Source of the DNA: an uncultured Flavobacteriaceae bacterium
Lineage (GTDB): Bacteria; Bacteroidota; Bacteroidia; Flavobacteriales; Flavobacteriaceae
Direction of reading: 5' to 3'
Assembly (NCBI GenBank): GCA_947494695.1
Contig: CANLWB010000003.1
Coordinates: forward strand, 434,001-498,000
Length of the DNA stretch: 64,000 bases
A program made the position numbers and the translations under genes. Position 1 is the stretch's first letter, and each line of letters opens with the position of its first letter. Under the pieces are notes generated by a model, which searched no databases, was not told where the DNA came from, and worked only from the letters and a program-made list of their open reading frames with translations. Below, one piece after another: positions 34,189 through 44,326 of the stretch.

Positions 34189-34608
34189 ATGAAGCATATA
34201 AGCCATATCGAATTAACAGATAATGAACTTAAGGCACAGTTTAAGGATTGCAGTTTAAATCCTAATATATTCAACCATGAAGCCCATCTACGATTAGCCT
34301 GGATCTTAATTAATGAATTTGGGATAGATGAAGCCATAACAACAATTCAACTTCAATTGCAACATTTTGTAAAAAGTTTAGACGCCATAGACAAATACCA
34401 TGTTACGGTAACAATAGCTTCTATGAAAGCCGTTCATCACTTCATCAAAAAATCGAACTCAAAGAATTTTGAAGAGTTTATTATAGAAAACCAGAAACTA
34501 AAAACTCATTTTAAAGAATTGATTAACAGTCATTATTCAATCGATATTTTTTCCTCAGAAAAGGCAAAATTAAGCTTCCTAGAACCGGATTTAATTCCTT
34601 TTGAATAA
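34189..34608 (+). CDS. Uncharacterised conserved protein
   Basis: 139 residues, soluble, no signal peptide. The segment FNHEAHLRLAWILINEFGID, followed by DAIDKYHVTVTIASMKAVHH, is a recurring motif of a small family with no known function. The His residues in HEAH and KYH are suggestive of metal or substrate binding. It has its own possible promoter and is separated from both neighbours by more than 150 bases. Confidence 0.55.
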   Translation: MKHISHIELTDNELKAQFKDCSLNPNIFNHEAHLRLAWILINEFGIDEAITTIQLQLQHFVKSLDAIDKYHVTVTIASMKAVHHFIKKSNSKNFEEFIIENQKLKTHFKELINSHYSIDIFSSEKAKLSFLEPDLIPFE

Positions 34609-34794
34609 AAAAGAGTTTCAGTGTTTAAAATCTGCAAATTTCAAGTTATGACTCGTGTTATATCATCAAAACTGGTAAACAGAAAAGGTGTTTTATAGCT
34701 ATTTTAAATCCCTGAAAACGAATTTATTTGTAACAAATTCGTAATTTTTAGGACGTATAAGTAAAATACGTTTAATATCTAAAAGGACAAAGAA

Positions 34795-35118
34795 ATGATT
34801 ATCAATAAAGGAACATTAGTTTTAGGCGCATTAATTGGTGCTGGAATAGGTGTATTATTGGCCCCAGAAAAAGGGAAGGTAACCAGAGATATCCTAAAAA
34901 AAGAAGGTAAAACCATAAAAGATCAGATCACTCAAGATTTTAAAGAGGTAAAAGAGGATGTTTATAAAGCTACTGAATCTGGTAAGGGTAAATTTAAAAA
35001 GGATGTAAAGGGCTTTGCTTCTAAGGCGAGCTATAAAACCGAGCAAGCTATTACGTTTTTAGAAAAGCAATTGGCTATACTTAAAGAGAAAAATAAAACG
35101 CTGCAGCAATCAAGTTAG
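34795..35118 (+). CDS. YtxH-domain protein
   Basis: 107 residues: an N-terminal glycine-rich membrane helix (LVLGALIGAGIGVLLAPEKG) and a long lysine/glutamate-rich helix. The AxxGxxxGxLxAPxxG motif is the hallmark of YtxH-type general stress proteins. It is probably membrane-anchored with a coiled cytoplasmic or periplasmic tail. Short inverted bases (CGTAT / ATACG, around 34754-34770) lie before the start. A strong bidirectional terminator follows. Confidence 0.85.
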   Translation: MIINKGTLVLGALIGAGIGVLLAPEKGKVTRDILKKEGKTIKDQITQDFKEVKEDVYKATESGKGKFKKDVKGFASKASYKTEQAITFLEKQLAILKEKNKTLQQSS

Positions 35119-35164
35119 TACTTTAACCCGTATGGGAGTACTAAAACGCGTTCTGTATAATAAT

Positions 35165-35194
35165 AAAAATCCAACGTTTTCACGTTGGATTTTT
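35165..35194. terminator. Bidirectional terminator between ytxH-like gene and aconitase
   Basis: Perfect 12-bp stem (AAAAATCCAACG / CGTTGGATTTTT) with a six-base loop and T-runs on both strands, placed between two convergent genes. Confidence 0.88.
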
Positions 35195-35212
35195 TATATC
35201 TAATGCATTGCG

Positions 35213-37480
35213 CTAAATGTTTTCCTTTTTTATCAAGTTAAGAGCAGAACCTTCTTTATACCAGGTTATTTGCGCATTGTTATATGTGTGGTTTAACTTA
35301 ATGGTGTCTTTATCGCCATTAGCATGCACAATTTCTAAGGTTAGTTGTTTATCTGGTGCAAATTCGCTTAAATCCAGGAAGTTGAAGGTGTCATCTTCTC
35401 GTATTAAATCGTAATCTGCTTCGTTAGCAAACGTTAAACCTAACATCCCTTGTTTTTTAAGGTTTGTTTCGTGAATACGAGCAAACGATTTTACGATGAC
35501 TGCCGCAACACCCAAGTGTCTTGGTTGCATGGCTGCATGCTCTCTGGAAGACCCCTCACCGTAGTTGTGATCTCCAACAACAATCGTTTTAATTCCCTCT
35601 TTCTTATAGGCTCTTTGCACATCTGGTACGCCCCCGTAATCTCCAGTTAATTGGTTCTTAACAAAATTTGTTTTTTGATTGAAAGCATTTACCGCACCAA
35701 TCAAAGTATTGTTGGCAATATTGTCTAAATGTCCTCTAAAACGTAACCATGGTCCAGCCATAGAAATATGGTCTGTTGTACATTTTCCAAAGGCTTTTAT
35801 TAATAGTTTCGCTCCTGTAATAGCATCTCCAAGTGGTTGGAAAGGTGTTAGCAATTGTAAACGTTCTGAATCGTCTTTTACAACCACATCGACTCCGCTA
35901 CCATCCTCTAAAGGTTCTAAGTAACCATTATCTTTTACATCAAAACCTTTTGGTGGTAACTCCCATCCTGTGGGTTCGTCAAGCATAACTTCATCCCCAT
36001 TTTCATTAATTAACTTATCGGTTAGTGGGTTGAAATCTAAACGTCCGGCAATAGCAATAGCTGCGGTTAGCTCTGGAGAGGCCACAAATGCATGGGTATT
36101 TGGGTTTCCATCAGCACGTTTCGCAAAGTTTCTGTTGAAGGAATGTACAATACTATTCTTTGGTGCATTTTTAGGATCTGAATATCTGGCCCATTGTCCG
36201 ATACATGGTCCGCAGGCATTGGTAAATATCTTTGCATCTAGTTTTTCAAATACCTGAAGAATACCATCGCGCTCGGCCGTGTAACGTACCTGCTCTGACC
36301 CCGGGTTAATACCAAATTCTGCTTTAGTTTTCAAGCCTTTATCTAAAGCTTGCTGTGCTATGGACGAGGCTCTGGATAAATCTTCGTAAGACGAATTGGT
36401 ACAAGACCCAATTAACCCCCACTCTACTTTTAATGGCCATTCATTTTCAGTGGCTTTTTTGGTCATATCCACACCTACTTCCGTAGATAAATCTGGCGTA
36501 AATGGCCCGTTTAACAATGGTCCTAATTCAGATAGGTTAATTTCAATAACTTGATCGAAATACTGTTCCGGGTTATTGTATACCTCGGCATCCGCAGTTA
36601 AACAATCTGCCACTTCGTTAGCTGCATCAGCAATATCTGCTCTGTCTGTAGCTCTTAAATAGCGATCCATAGACTCGTCATAACCAAATGTAGATGTTGT
36701 TGCTCCTATTTCGGCCCCCATATTACAAATAGTACCTTTTCCTGTGCAGGACATCGCTATGGCTCCAGATCCAAAATACTCTACAATGGCACCTGTTCCA
36801 CCTTTTACGGTAAGAATTTCTGCAACCTTTAAAATCACATCTTTTGGAGCTGTCCAACCAGACAATTTACCCGTTAATCTCACGCCTATTAGTTTAGGAA
36901 ATTTTAACTCCCAGGCCATACCTGCCATAACATCAACGGCATCTGCGCCTCCTACACCAATGGCTACCATTCCTAATCCTCCGGCATTTACGGTATGTGA
37001 ATCTGTACCGATCATCATCCCTCCTGGAAAAGCGTAGTTTTCTAATACGACCTGGTGAATAATCCCTGCTCCCGGTTTCCAGAAACCAATACCGTATTTA
37101 TTAGAAACAGATTCTAAAAAATTAAAAACCTCACTACTTACACTATTAGCATGTTTTAAGTCTACAGCTGCGCCTTCTTTGGCTTGAATGAGGTGATCAC
37201 AATGCACGGTTGTTGGTACGGCAACTTTAGACTTTCCAGCCTGCATAAATTGTAATAAAGCCATTTGCGCGGTTGCATCCTGACATGCAATGCGATCTGG
37301 TGCAAAATCGACATAATCTTTTCCTCTTTCGAAAGCTTTCGTAGCTGTTCCATCCCAGAGGTGATTATATAATATTTTTTCAGAAAGTGTTAGTGGTTTT
37401 CCAACAATTTCCCGGGCAGCATCTACGCGTGCTTTCATTCTTGCGTATACCCCTTTTATCATATCAATATCAAATGCCAT
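35213..37480 (-). CDS. Aconitate hydratase (mitochondrial-type)
   Basis: 755 residues, standard for mitochondrial-type aconitase. The three cysteines for the [4Fe-4S] cluster are present: C360 in GSCTNSS, C423 and C426 in NACGPCIG. Other family motifs are [20 protein letters not shown] and [20 protein letters not shown]. It isomerises citrate to isocitrate in the TCA cycle. It lies downstream of an AcnB-type enzyme on the same strand with a 180-base gap and a terminator between them, so the two are probably expressed separately. Confidence 0.96.
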   Translation of the reverse strand: MAFDIDMIKGVYARMKARVDAAREIVGKPLTLSEKILYNHLWDGTATKAFERGKDYVDFAPDRIACQDATAQMALLQFMQAGKSKVAVPTTVHCDHLIQAKEGAAVDLKHANSVSSEVFNFLESVSNKYGIGFWKPGAGIIHQVVLENYAFPGGMMIGTDSHTVNAGGLGMVAIGVGGADAVDVMAGMAWELKFPKLIGVRLTGKLSGWTAPKDVILKVAEILTVKGGTGAIVEYFGSGAIAMSCTGKGTICNMGAEIGATTSTFGYDESMDRYLRATDRADIADAANEVADCLTADAEVYNNPEQYFDQVIEINLSELGPLLNGPFTPDLSTEVGVDMTKKATENEWPLKVEWGLIGSCTNSSYEDLSRASSIAQQALDKGLKTKAEFGINPGSEQVRYTAERDGILQVFEKLDAKIFTNACGPCIGQWARYSDPKNAPKNSIVHSFNRNFAKRADGNPNTHAFVASPELTAAIAIAGRLDFNPLTDKLINENGDEVMLDEPTGWELPPKGFDVKDNGYLEPLEDGSGVDVVVKDDSERLQLLTPFQPLGDAITGAKLLIKAFGKCTTDHISMAGPWLRFRGHLDNIANNTLIGAVNAFNQKTNFVKNQLTGDYGGVPDVQRAYKKEGIKTIVVGDHNYGEGSSREHAAMQPRHLGVAAVIVKSFARIHETNLKKQGMLGLTFANEADYDLIREDDTFNFLDLSEFAPDKQLTLEIVHANGDKDTIKLNHTYNNAQITWYKEGSALNLIKKENI

Positions 37481-37606
37481 AAAACGTATATTATTAATTT
37501 TTGTTTCTTGATTAAGTGTCTACCAAGATACAAAATAAGTACACCATTGAAAAACAGAAAATAGAAGACGAGTAAAAGAAAAAATGCCTCAATAAAAGTT
37601 ATAAAA

Positions 37607-37634
37607 AAAGCCCAAGGTTTAAAACTTGAGCTTT
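37607..37634 (-). terminator. Terminator of acnB
   Basis: Stem AAAGCCCAAG / CTTGAGCTTT with one mismatch and an AT-rich loop, followed on the minus strand by TTTTTTAT; 27 bases after the acnB stop. Confidence 0.7.
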
Positions 37635-37660
37635 CCATTATTTTGATATCATATTTTAAA

Positions 37661-40435
37661 TTATATAACCAATTGCTTTTGAGATGGCTTGAACTTAGTT
37701 AACACAATACCTTCCACAGCTTTTTCATACTCTTCCATAGTAGGTGTTCTTCCTAAAATCGTAGATAACACGACCACTGGTGTCGACGATAATAAAGACT
37801 CTCCTTTTTTCTCACCAGAATCTTTTACTACTCTTCCCTGGAATAAACGTGTAGATGTTGCCATAACAGTGTCTCCAGGTTCTGCTTTTTCCTGGTTCCC
37901 CATACATAAGTTACATCCTGGACGCTCTAAGTATAGCATGTTTTCGTATTTCGTACGTGCCAAACCTTTTGGAGCATTATCATCGAACTCAAAACCAGAA
38001 TACTTTTGCAGTACTTCCCAATCTCCTTCTTCTTTTAACTCGTCAACAATATTGTAAGTTGGTGGCGCCACAACAAGAGGTGCTTTAAATGTAACCTCAC
38101 CCTGCTGAGCCTCAATATTCTTTAGCATCTGTGCTAAAATTTTCATATCGCCTTTATGAACCATACAAGATCCAACAAATCCTAAATCTACTTGTTTCGT
38201 ACCTCCATAGTATGATAATGGTCTAATGGTATCGTGTGTATAACGTTTAGAAACATCATCGTTATTTACATCTGGATCTGCAATCATTGGTTCTGCAACC
38301 TCATCCAGATCAATCACGACCTCAGCATAATACTTAGCGTTTACATCTGGTCTTAATGCTGGTTTAATTCCAGTTTTTAACTCGGTAATTCTGGTATTTG
38401 CTTTATCAATTAAACCTTGTAACACTTGCTTTTTGTTGTCCATACCCTTTTCAATCATGATTTGGATACGATCTCTTGCAATTTCTAAGGATTCGATTAA
38501 GGTTTCATCTTCAGAAATACAGATAGACGCCTTAGCTTTCATTTCTGCCGTCCAGTCTGTAAATGTAAAGGCCTGGTCTGCTGTTAAGGTACCAATATGT
38601 ACTTCAATAATTCTCCCCTGGAAAACATTCTCTCCACCAAACTGCTTTAACATTTGTTGCTGCGTAGCGTGCACCACATCACGGAAGTCCATATAACTTC
38701 TCATATCTCCTTTAAATGTAACTTTAACCGATTCCGGAATAGGCATGGTGGCCTCTCCTGTAGCCAAAGCAAGGGCTACGGTTCCTGAATCTGCTCCAAA
38801 AGCAACGCCTTTGGACATACGTGTATGTGAATCACCTCCAATAATGATATCCCAATCACCTACTGTAATATCGTTTAATACTTTGTGAATTACATCGGTC
38901 ATAGCGTGATACGCTCCTTTAGGATCACGAGCAGTGATTAATCCGAAGTCATTCATAAATTGCATTAATCTAGGAATGTTCGCTTTAGATTTATCATCCC
39001 AAACAGATGCCGTGTGACACCCAGACTGGTAGGCACCATCTACAATTGGAGAAATAATGGTTGCAGCCATCATCTCTAACTCCTGAGACGTCATTAACCC
39101 TGTAGTATCTTGAGATCCTACTATGTTTACTTCAACGCGAACATCAGAACCTGCATGTAATGTTTTACCAGGTGTTGTTCCAACTGCGTTTTTGTTGAAT
39201 ATTTTCTCTACTGCTGTTAATCCCTGACCTTCAACAGAAATTTCTTTTGAAGCAGCGAATACCTGAGGAACTTCAATTCCTAAAACTTTAGCAGCTAATG
39301 TTTGTAATTTTTTACCGAAAACAACAGCATAAGACCCACCTGCTTTTATAAACTCCATTTTCTGTGGGGTTAAAGCTGCTGAAATATCTTTTAATTCTTT
39401 GTCTCCGCTATATAATTTTTTAGTTTTTGTATTAATTGTGAGTACTGTGCCTGTATCAACAGCGTATTCTTGTTTTAATACAGGTTCTCCTTCTTCATCT
39501 ACAATAGTATTTCCTTCAGCATCTTTTTGCTTCACCCAGTTTTTCAAATCGATTCCAATACCACCGGTAACTCCAACAGTAGTTAAAAATATGGGAGAAA
39601 TACCATTTGTTCCAGCAATTACTGGTGCAATATTAATAAATGGTACATATGGACTTGAGGAAATACCTGTCCATAACGCCACATTGTTTACACCCGACAT
39701 TCTTGAAGACCCCACTCCCATGGTTCCTTTTTCTGCAATTAACATAACACGTTTATCTGGGTGTTGCTCTTTTAAAGCCAACACTTCTTTTTGCATGTCT
39801 TTGTTATGCTCAAAAATACATTGTCCGTGTAATTCACGATCTGATCTAGAGTGCGCATCGGCTCCAGGAGACAATAAATCTGTGGAAATATCACCAACAC
39901 CAGCAATGTAAGTCACGACTTGAATTTCTTCATCGATCTCTGGCAATTTTGTAAAAAACTCAGCTTGTGCGTAGCTTTCTAATAATTCTTTAGCAATAGC
40001 ACTTCCTGCTTTATAAGCATTTTCCAAACGTTCTGTATCTGCTTCATATAAAAACACTTGAGTTTTCAATACTTTCGCAGCTTCAGCAGCAATAGCAGCA
40101 TCATTTCCTAAAGCTAAATCAAGAAGCACTTCAATAGAAGGGCCTCCTTTCATATGCGATAATTGCTCAAATGCAAAAGCCTGCGTAATTTCCTCAACTA
40201 CCGATTCACCAAGAATAATTTCTTTTAAAAATTTCGCCTTGACACCAGCAGCACTAGTTGTCCCCGGCAAGGTGTTATAAATAAAGAATTTAAGAGAATC
40301 TTCTCGATGCGTGTTATCTGAATCTTTTATTTGCGAAATAATTTCACTTAATAATTCAGCTCCATCAATTGGCTTAGGGTGAAGCCCCTGAGCTTTTCTT
40401 TCTTCGATTTCCTTGATGTAATCGTTATAGTTCAT
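37661..40435 (-). CDS. acnB: Bifunctional aconitate hydratase 2/2-methylisocitrate dehydratase
   Basis: 924 residues, with the AcnB-specific N-terminal HEAT-like domain (from MNYNDYIKEIEERKAQGLHP) and the swivel and catalytic domains in AcnB order. Cluster ligands are C757 (FVGSCMVHKG), C841 and C844 (GCNLCMGNQEKAEPG). Also present are GGDSHTRMSKGVAFGADSG and the 2-methylisocitrate-type loop. It catalyses citrate/isocitrate conversion and may serve the methylcitrate cycle. It is unrelated in domain order to the aconitase downstream; a cell carrying both has paired housekeeping and stress-stable isozymes in other bacteria. Confidence 0.96.
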   Translation of the reverse strand: MNYNDYIKEIEERKAQGLHPKPIDGAELLSEIISQIKDSDNTHREDSLKFFIYNTLPGTTSAAGVKAKFLKEIILGESVVEEITQAFAFEQLSHMKGGPSIEVLLDLALGNDAAIAAEAAKVLKTQVFLYEADTERLENAYKAGSAIAKELLESYAQAEFFTKLPEIDEEIQVVTYIAGVGDISTDLLSPGADAHSRSDRELHGQCIFEHNKDMQKEVLALKEQHPDKRVMLIAEKGTMGVGSSRMSGVNNVALWTGISSSPYVPFINIAPVIAGTNGISPIFLTTVGVTGGIGIDLKNWVKQKDAEGNTIVDEEGEPVLKQEYAVDTGTVLTINTKTKKLYSGDKELKDISAALTPQKMEFIKAGGSYAVVFGKKLQTLAAKVLGIEVPQVFAASKEISVEGQGLTAVEKIFNKNAVGTTPGKTLHAGSDVRVEVNIVGSQDTTGLMTSQELEMMAATIISPIVDGAYQSGCHTASVWDDKSKANIPRLMQFMNDFGLITARDPKGAYHAMTDVIHKVLNDITVGDWDIIIGGDSHTRMSKGVAFGADSGTVALALATGEATMPIPESVKVTFKGDMRSYMDFRDVVHATQQQMLKQFGGENVFQGRIIEVHIGTLTADQAFTFTDWTAEMKAKASICISEDETLIESLEIARDRIQIMIEKGMDNKKQVLQGLIDKANTRITELKTGIKPALRPDVNAKYYAEVVIDLDEVAEPMIADPDVNNDDVSKRYTHDTIRPLSYYGGTKQVDLGFVGSCMVHKGDMKILAQMLKNIEAQQGEVTFKAPLVVAPPTYNIVDELKEEGDWEVLQKYSGFEFDDNAPKGLARTKYENMLYLERPGCNLCMGNQEKAEPGDTVMATSTRLFQGRVVKDSGEKKGESLLSSTPVVVLSTILGRTPTMEEYEKAVEGIVLTKFKPSQKQLVI

Positions 40436-40730
40436 ATAAAGAAGTGTTTCAAATGTTAAATTGGCTTGACTATAATTTGTGAAAGGTATAATAACGGCAT
40501 CTCAATTATCAGGTGCGTGTTCCTTTCATCATGCCAATGTCATAAAAAGTAATATTAAATTTTATTTCAAAAGCGACGCAAAATACGAATTTAATACAAA
40601 GATTTAAAAATTAACGACGTAATACATTGTGCAATAATCTTAATTTATTATTGTAGCATTATTAATTATTATCGTTTGTGGTTTTGATATTTTAGTTCGG
40701 TTAAAATTGATGATTTAATAAGCTCAAGTG
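40436..40730. other. Intergenic region upstream of acnB
   Basis: 295 AT-rich bases between acnB and the acyltransferase gene end. Partial matches to the promoter on the minus strand (TATTTTG near 40575) but no full one. No gene seen. Confidence 0.35.
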
Positions 40731-41852
40731 CTAAATAAACCTATTTTTAATAAAATTAGAATCTCTTAAGCGGGTCATAGGTTTTTCAAAAAACCTGTAA
40801 AGCATATAAGAACTTAAGACCACAATGGATAAATAAACCATAATATAAACCAGCGTATCGAATCCGGAAAAGCTATTTGCAGGAACAAAATACTGAAGTA
40901 ATTGCAATATTACAGAGTTATGCAATAGGTAAATAGCATAAGAGGTTAGGCTTATAGAGGTGATCGGTTTGGAAATAATCTGTGGGGCTGTTTTCATCTC
41001 ACTTAACAGTGGAAACATTAATAATATAGCCATTGAATTTATGGGTAGATACAACACATTCCAAACAAAAGGGTGTTCGTTTATTCTAATTCCTTTCATA
41101 AGCATTATAATATTCAACCCGGTAAACACCATCACCCCTAAAGCAAAAGATACATATTTTGTGCTTTTCCAGAGCCTTGTTTTTACAATAGATATATAGG
41201 CTGCTAAAACGCCATAATACACGGCATCTAGTCTATAAATAACAACAGCCTTCAAGCTCTCATTCCAATGTATTAGGGTTCTTGTAGCCTCATTAATATT
41301 GTAAATTACTTTGGTAGCTATAAACAGTAAAATCACCAATAATGTAACATACAGAAACATTTTAGACTTTGAAATCCTGGTTTTTATAAACCCGGCAGAA
41401 AACAAAAGAAGAGGCCCCAAAATGTATGCAAACTCTTCAATAGACAAACTCCATGATTCCATAAAGAATGCGGGCATACGCCATGAAAAGTTTTGAATAA
41501 AAAGTGCATAAGTCCATAAATTATTAGGCAGAATCGCTCCAACATATACCGCCACACCAATATTGATCAATAGCACCAGATAATAATTGGGTAACGTTCT
41601 AAACCAGCGTCTCACCCAAAAATAGAATACACTCGAAAATCCAAAATCTTCAAAGACATACAGTCTATAGAGTATTCTTCCTATTAAAAAACCACTTAAA
41701 ACGAAAAAGATTTCGACACCAAGCAGACCAAAAACGCTCATAATATCTAATAGCAATCCCTTGTTTTTTGGTATGATCCAAGCCACATGAGAAAACACCA
41801 CCATAATAATAGCAATTGCTCGAACTAAATCCAGACCAAAAACTCTACGCAT
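40731..41852 (-). CDS. Acyltransferase family 3 (OafA/YrhL-like) membrane protein
   Basis: 373 residues with about ten membrane helices. The opening MRRVFGLDLVRAIAIIMVVF with SHVAW, then GLLGVEIFFVLSGFLIGRIL, is the acyltransferase-3 signature: the LDxxRxxA motif, catalytic-type His and the EIFFVLSGF loop. These enzymes acetylate sugars of O-antigen, capsule or peptidoglycan at the inner membrane. It is four bases after the stop of the membrane protein gene upstream, so the two are one operon. Confidence 0.9.
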   Translation of the reverse strand: MRRVFGLDLVRAIAIIMVVFSHVAWIIPKNKGLLLDIMSVFGLLGVEIFFVLSGFLIGRILYRLYVFEDFGFSSVFYFWVRRWFRTLPNYYLVLLINIGVAVYVGAILPNNLWTYALFIQNFSWRMPAFFMESWSLSIEEFAYILGPLLLFSAGFIKTRISKSKMFLYVTLLVILLFIATKVIYNINEATRTLIHWNESLKAVVIYRLDAVYYGVLAAYISIVKTRLWKSTKYVSFALGVMVFTGLNIIMLMKGIRINEHPFVWNVLYLPINSMAILLMFPLLSEMKTAPQIISKPITSISLTSYAIYLLHNSVILQLLQYFVPANSFSGFDTLVYIMVYLSIVVLSSYMLYRFFEKPMTRLRDSNFIKNRFI

Positions 41853-41856
41853 TTAC

Positions 41857-42957
41857 CTATTTTTTATAATACTGTATGGATGTTGTATGTGCTCCTGTAA
41901 ACGTTTCAAGATATTTCTGCAAATACAGATAAATTCGGTCTTCGGGATAGCATAATACGTTTGTAAATGCCAAACTCCATTCATTTACATTTATATACCA
42001 CTGTCCTTCGTATTCCCTCACAATGCGTCTCACATCCTTAGGAAGCTTATTTATGTCTTTATTGTCTGAGAAAAAAATATTACAGTAAGATGGTTTTCCC
42101 GAAAAATAACTAAAAGCTAGCAGATGGTCATAATAACCAACCAAATTTAATGCAGGAAGCAATACAGCGTAAACAGCGATAATTTTTAGTTTTAAGGACT
42201 TGCTAGCTTTCAAATTTGTGATATTCCAATCGAATTCGCGATATAGCATGAATAGTAGGATCACATTAACCATATTCCAGGGAAAAACCATAAAATCGGC
42301 TCCTCCATAGGCAAGCGTAATTAAAACTATGGTATGCATAATGGCTAGTAAAAACACCCCAAACTTTCTGGTCTTATTAAATAATAATGCGACTCCAAAA
42401 GATGCTTCGAGAAAGGGCACCATCCAGGTAAATGTCTGTCTAAGAAAAGAAGGTACGAACGGTATTCTCTTTTCTAGTCCACCAAACCAAATTTCAAAAA
42501 AGACGGTATTCGCTTTATGTAGACCACTCCAAATATAGGTCCCCGCCATGAGCAGGAAAAAAGCAATCTTAAACTGCTTAAAATTGTTTCTAAACACATC
42601 GTAAAAGAAGATAATAATAGCGATTTCGAAAAAGAAGGGTTGAATTCGTGTCTGATCGAAAACAGCCAACAACATATACATTACGAAAAAAAACAAACCG
42701 CCTCTCCCCTTATCTTTTAATAGGAACCAAATGGCTGAAGCTCCAAACACTACTAATAAAAAGACATCAATAAAGAAACTAAACTCTAAGCGCTCAAAAA
42801 ATAGTGGTGTGGTAGGAAAACTTCTGGTTGAAAACCAAACCGGAAAACTTAATATTATGGGAATTAAGAAACTAACAATTAATAAGATTCTAATTAGTAA
42901 TCTTTTTGATATTCCCATTCTTATCATTTTATGATCTGATTGTCCGTAATTTATCAT
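41857..42957 (-). CDS. Multi-TM membrane protein, HTTM/DoxX-like
   Basis: 366 residues with about eight helices (residues 20-270) and a soluble C-terminal tail (about 285-366). The segment GTYIWSGLHKANTVFFEIWF resembles YFYAGLAKINSDWLF of the HTTM protein at 59504-60868, and FTWMVPFLEASFGVALLF fits DoxX/HTTM-type membrane folds. The assignment is weak. The start could be the first Met or one of two following (residues 11, 14). Coupled to the acyltransferase gene, so a role in surface modification is possible. Confidence 0.5.
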   Translation of the reverse strand: MINYGQSDHKMIRMGISKRLLIRILLIVSFLIPIILSFPVWFSTRSFPTTPLFFERLEFSFFIDVFLLVVFGASAIWFLLKDKGRGGLFFFVMYMLLAVFDQTRIQPFFFEIAIIIFFYDVFRNNFKQFKIAFFLLMAGTYIWSGLHKANTVFFEIWFGGLEKRIPFVPSFLRQTFTWMVPFLEASFGVALLFNKTRKFGVFLLAIMHTIVLITLAYGGADFMVFPWNMVNVILLFMLYREFDWNITNLKASKSLKLKIIAVYAVLLPALNLVGYYDHLLAFSYFSGKPSYCNIFFSDNKDINKLPKDVRRIVREYEGQWYINVNEWSLAFTNVLCYPEDRIYLYLQKYLETFTGAHTTSIQYYKK

Positions 42958-43039
42958 AATTAAATGCCATCAATCTGAACGTGTTTCGGGATTTAGACAC
43001 AAACTGCTAAATATCAAAACCATGAGATTCTCTACCTAG

Positions 43040-43062
43040 ACGGCAGACAGGCTCACTGCCGT
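43040..43062. repeat. Extragenic palindrome ACGGCAG...CTGCCGT
   Basis: Seven-base perfect arms with a nine-base loop in the gap between divergent genes. Its GC-rich style is like the interior of the element at 18407-18613 (CTGCCGG-type repeats), and both may belong to one repeat family. Confidence 0.5.
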
Positions 43063-43174
43063 TCGGAATGGCATAAGGAATATATTTATAATACAAAACG
43101 GGCATTCAATTTTATTATATATATTTAAATATAAAAAGCACTATTTTCGTTATCCAAATAGTAGAATTTCCTAT

Positions 43175-44326
43175 ATGAAATCTAAAGTAACAAAATATTT
43201 TGTTTTTCTAACATTAATGTTGATCGCTATTGGAGGACTCTACTACTTGAATCTCTCTAACCGGCACCGGGCCATTGTTAAGACTTATCTATTTCATAAA
43301 TTGGGCCTTGTTGATAATAGTTGGAATATAAAGACACAGGAGGGATATGTTTCCTTAACCACACCCACTATGGTTATCGACAATGTTTACAAATCTATGG
43401 AAGGGCCACAAGTTAAAAAGCCGTTTCAGCTGGCAACGGAAAAATCAGATTTGGTTTGGCTCACCTCTTTTGAAACGGAAGCCATTAACGCCGATGAAAA
43501 CACCAAGGTTTCCAATGATTTTATTTGTCATACCAATATCGATTTTTATGATGGTGAACATTATGGAAGATGGGGTTTAAACCATAGAATTGGGGTACAA
43601 TATCCGCGATTGACCACGATGACCACTGGTATTGAACAATATGCATTTCCAAAAGGCTATGGATTTCCGGTTTTTAGTGATGAGAATTTATTTCTGGCGA
43701 CTCAAACTTTAAATCATAATATTGTGGGTGATGCCTTTTCTGTGAAACACAAAGTATCTATTGGCTTTGTAAAACATCATGAAAGCATGAAACCGCTTAT
43801 GCCTAAAACGATTATGATTGTTTTACCCTACGATCCTAAAAATCCTTTTAGAGGCCCTACAGAAGACCATCCCAACTCATGCCTGCCTCTGGAAACAAAG
43901 AACCACAGCTATACCTACGATGATGGGAAAACATATTCTGCACACTGGGTGGTTTCCCCAGGTGAGGCTACCTACAAAACCAATGTTACCAATCAATTGC
44001 AACTCAACGAGGATGCGACTTTGCATTTCATAGCAACCCATTTACATCCATTTTCGGAAACACTTTCTTTTAGAGATAAAACTATAGATTCTACCTTATT
44101 TATCAGTGAAGCAAAAAATCATCCTGATAGAATAGGTCTTGAAGAGATCACCTATTTTTCAAGTGAAAACGGTATAAAACTCTATAAAGATCATGAGTAT
44201 GAATTGATATTAAAGACCTATAACACGTCCAATAGCAATCAGGATATGATGGGAAGTATGTTCATGTTTCTCTACGATAGAGAAATGCACGAGCGTTTAA
44301 AAATATTTAACAACGATGGTCTATGA
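43175..44326 (+). CDS. Exported protein, possibly PHM-like copper monooxygenase
   Basis: 383 residues with an N-terminal anchor (about 7-26). No strong family hallmark, but several features suggest the copper type II, ascorbate-dependent monooxygenase (PHM/DBM) fold: a THLHPF motif (H289, H291) like the HxH ligand pair of the CuM site, followed 67 residues later by DMMGSMFMFLY (M358/M359), comparable to the Met ligand about 70 residues after HxH in PHM. N-terminal His (H119 in ICHTNIDF; H192; H201/H202) could form the second site. The stop overlaps the start of an SCO copper chaperone (ATGA). The family assignment is tentative. Confidence 0.45.
   Translation: MKSKVTKYFVFLTLMLIAIGGLYYLNLSNRHRAIVKTYLFHKLGLVDNSWNIKTQEGYVSLTTPTMVIDNVYKSMEGPQVKKPFQLATEKSDLVWLTSFETEAINADENTKVSNDFICHTNIDFYDGEHYGRWGLNHRIGVQYPRLTTMTTGIEQYAFPKGYGFPVFSDENLFLATQTLNHNIVGDAFSVKHKVSIGFVKHHESMKPLMPKTIMIVLPYDPKNPFRGPTEDHPNSCLPLETKNHSYTYDDGKTYSAHWVVSPGEATYKTNVTNQLQLNEDATLHFIATHLHPFSETLSFRDKTIDSTLFISEAKNHPDRIGLEEITYFSSENGIKLYKDHEYELILKTYNTSNSNQDMMGSMFMFLYDREMHERLKIFNNDGL

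Noticed and set aside
39399-39911. 170-codon open frame antisense to acnB
   Set aside because: A shadow of the acnB reading frame. acnB is a full, motif-complete gene, and the antisense translation is low in complexity (Ser/Pro/Thr-rich) with no domain.
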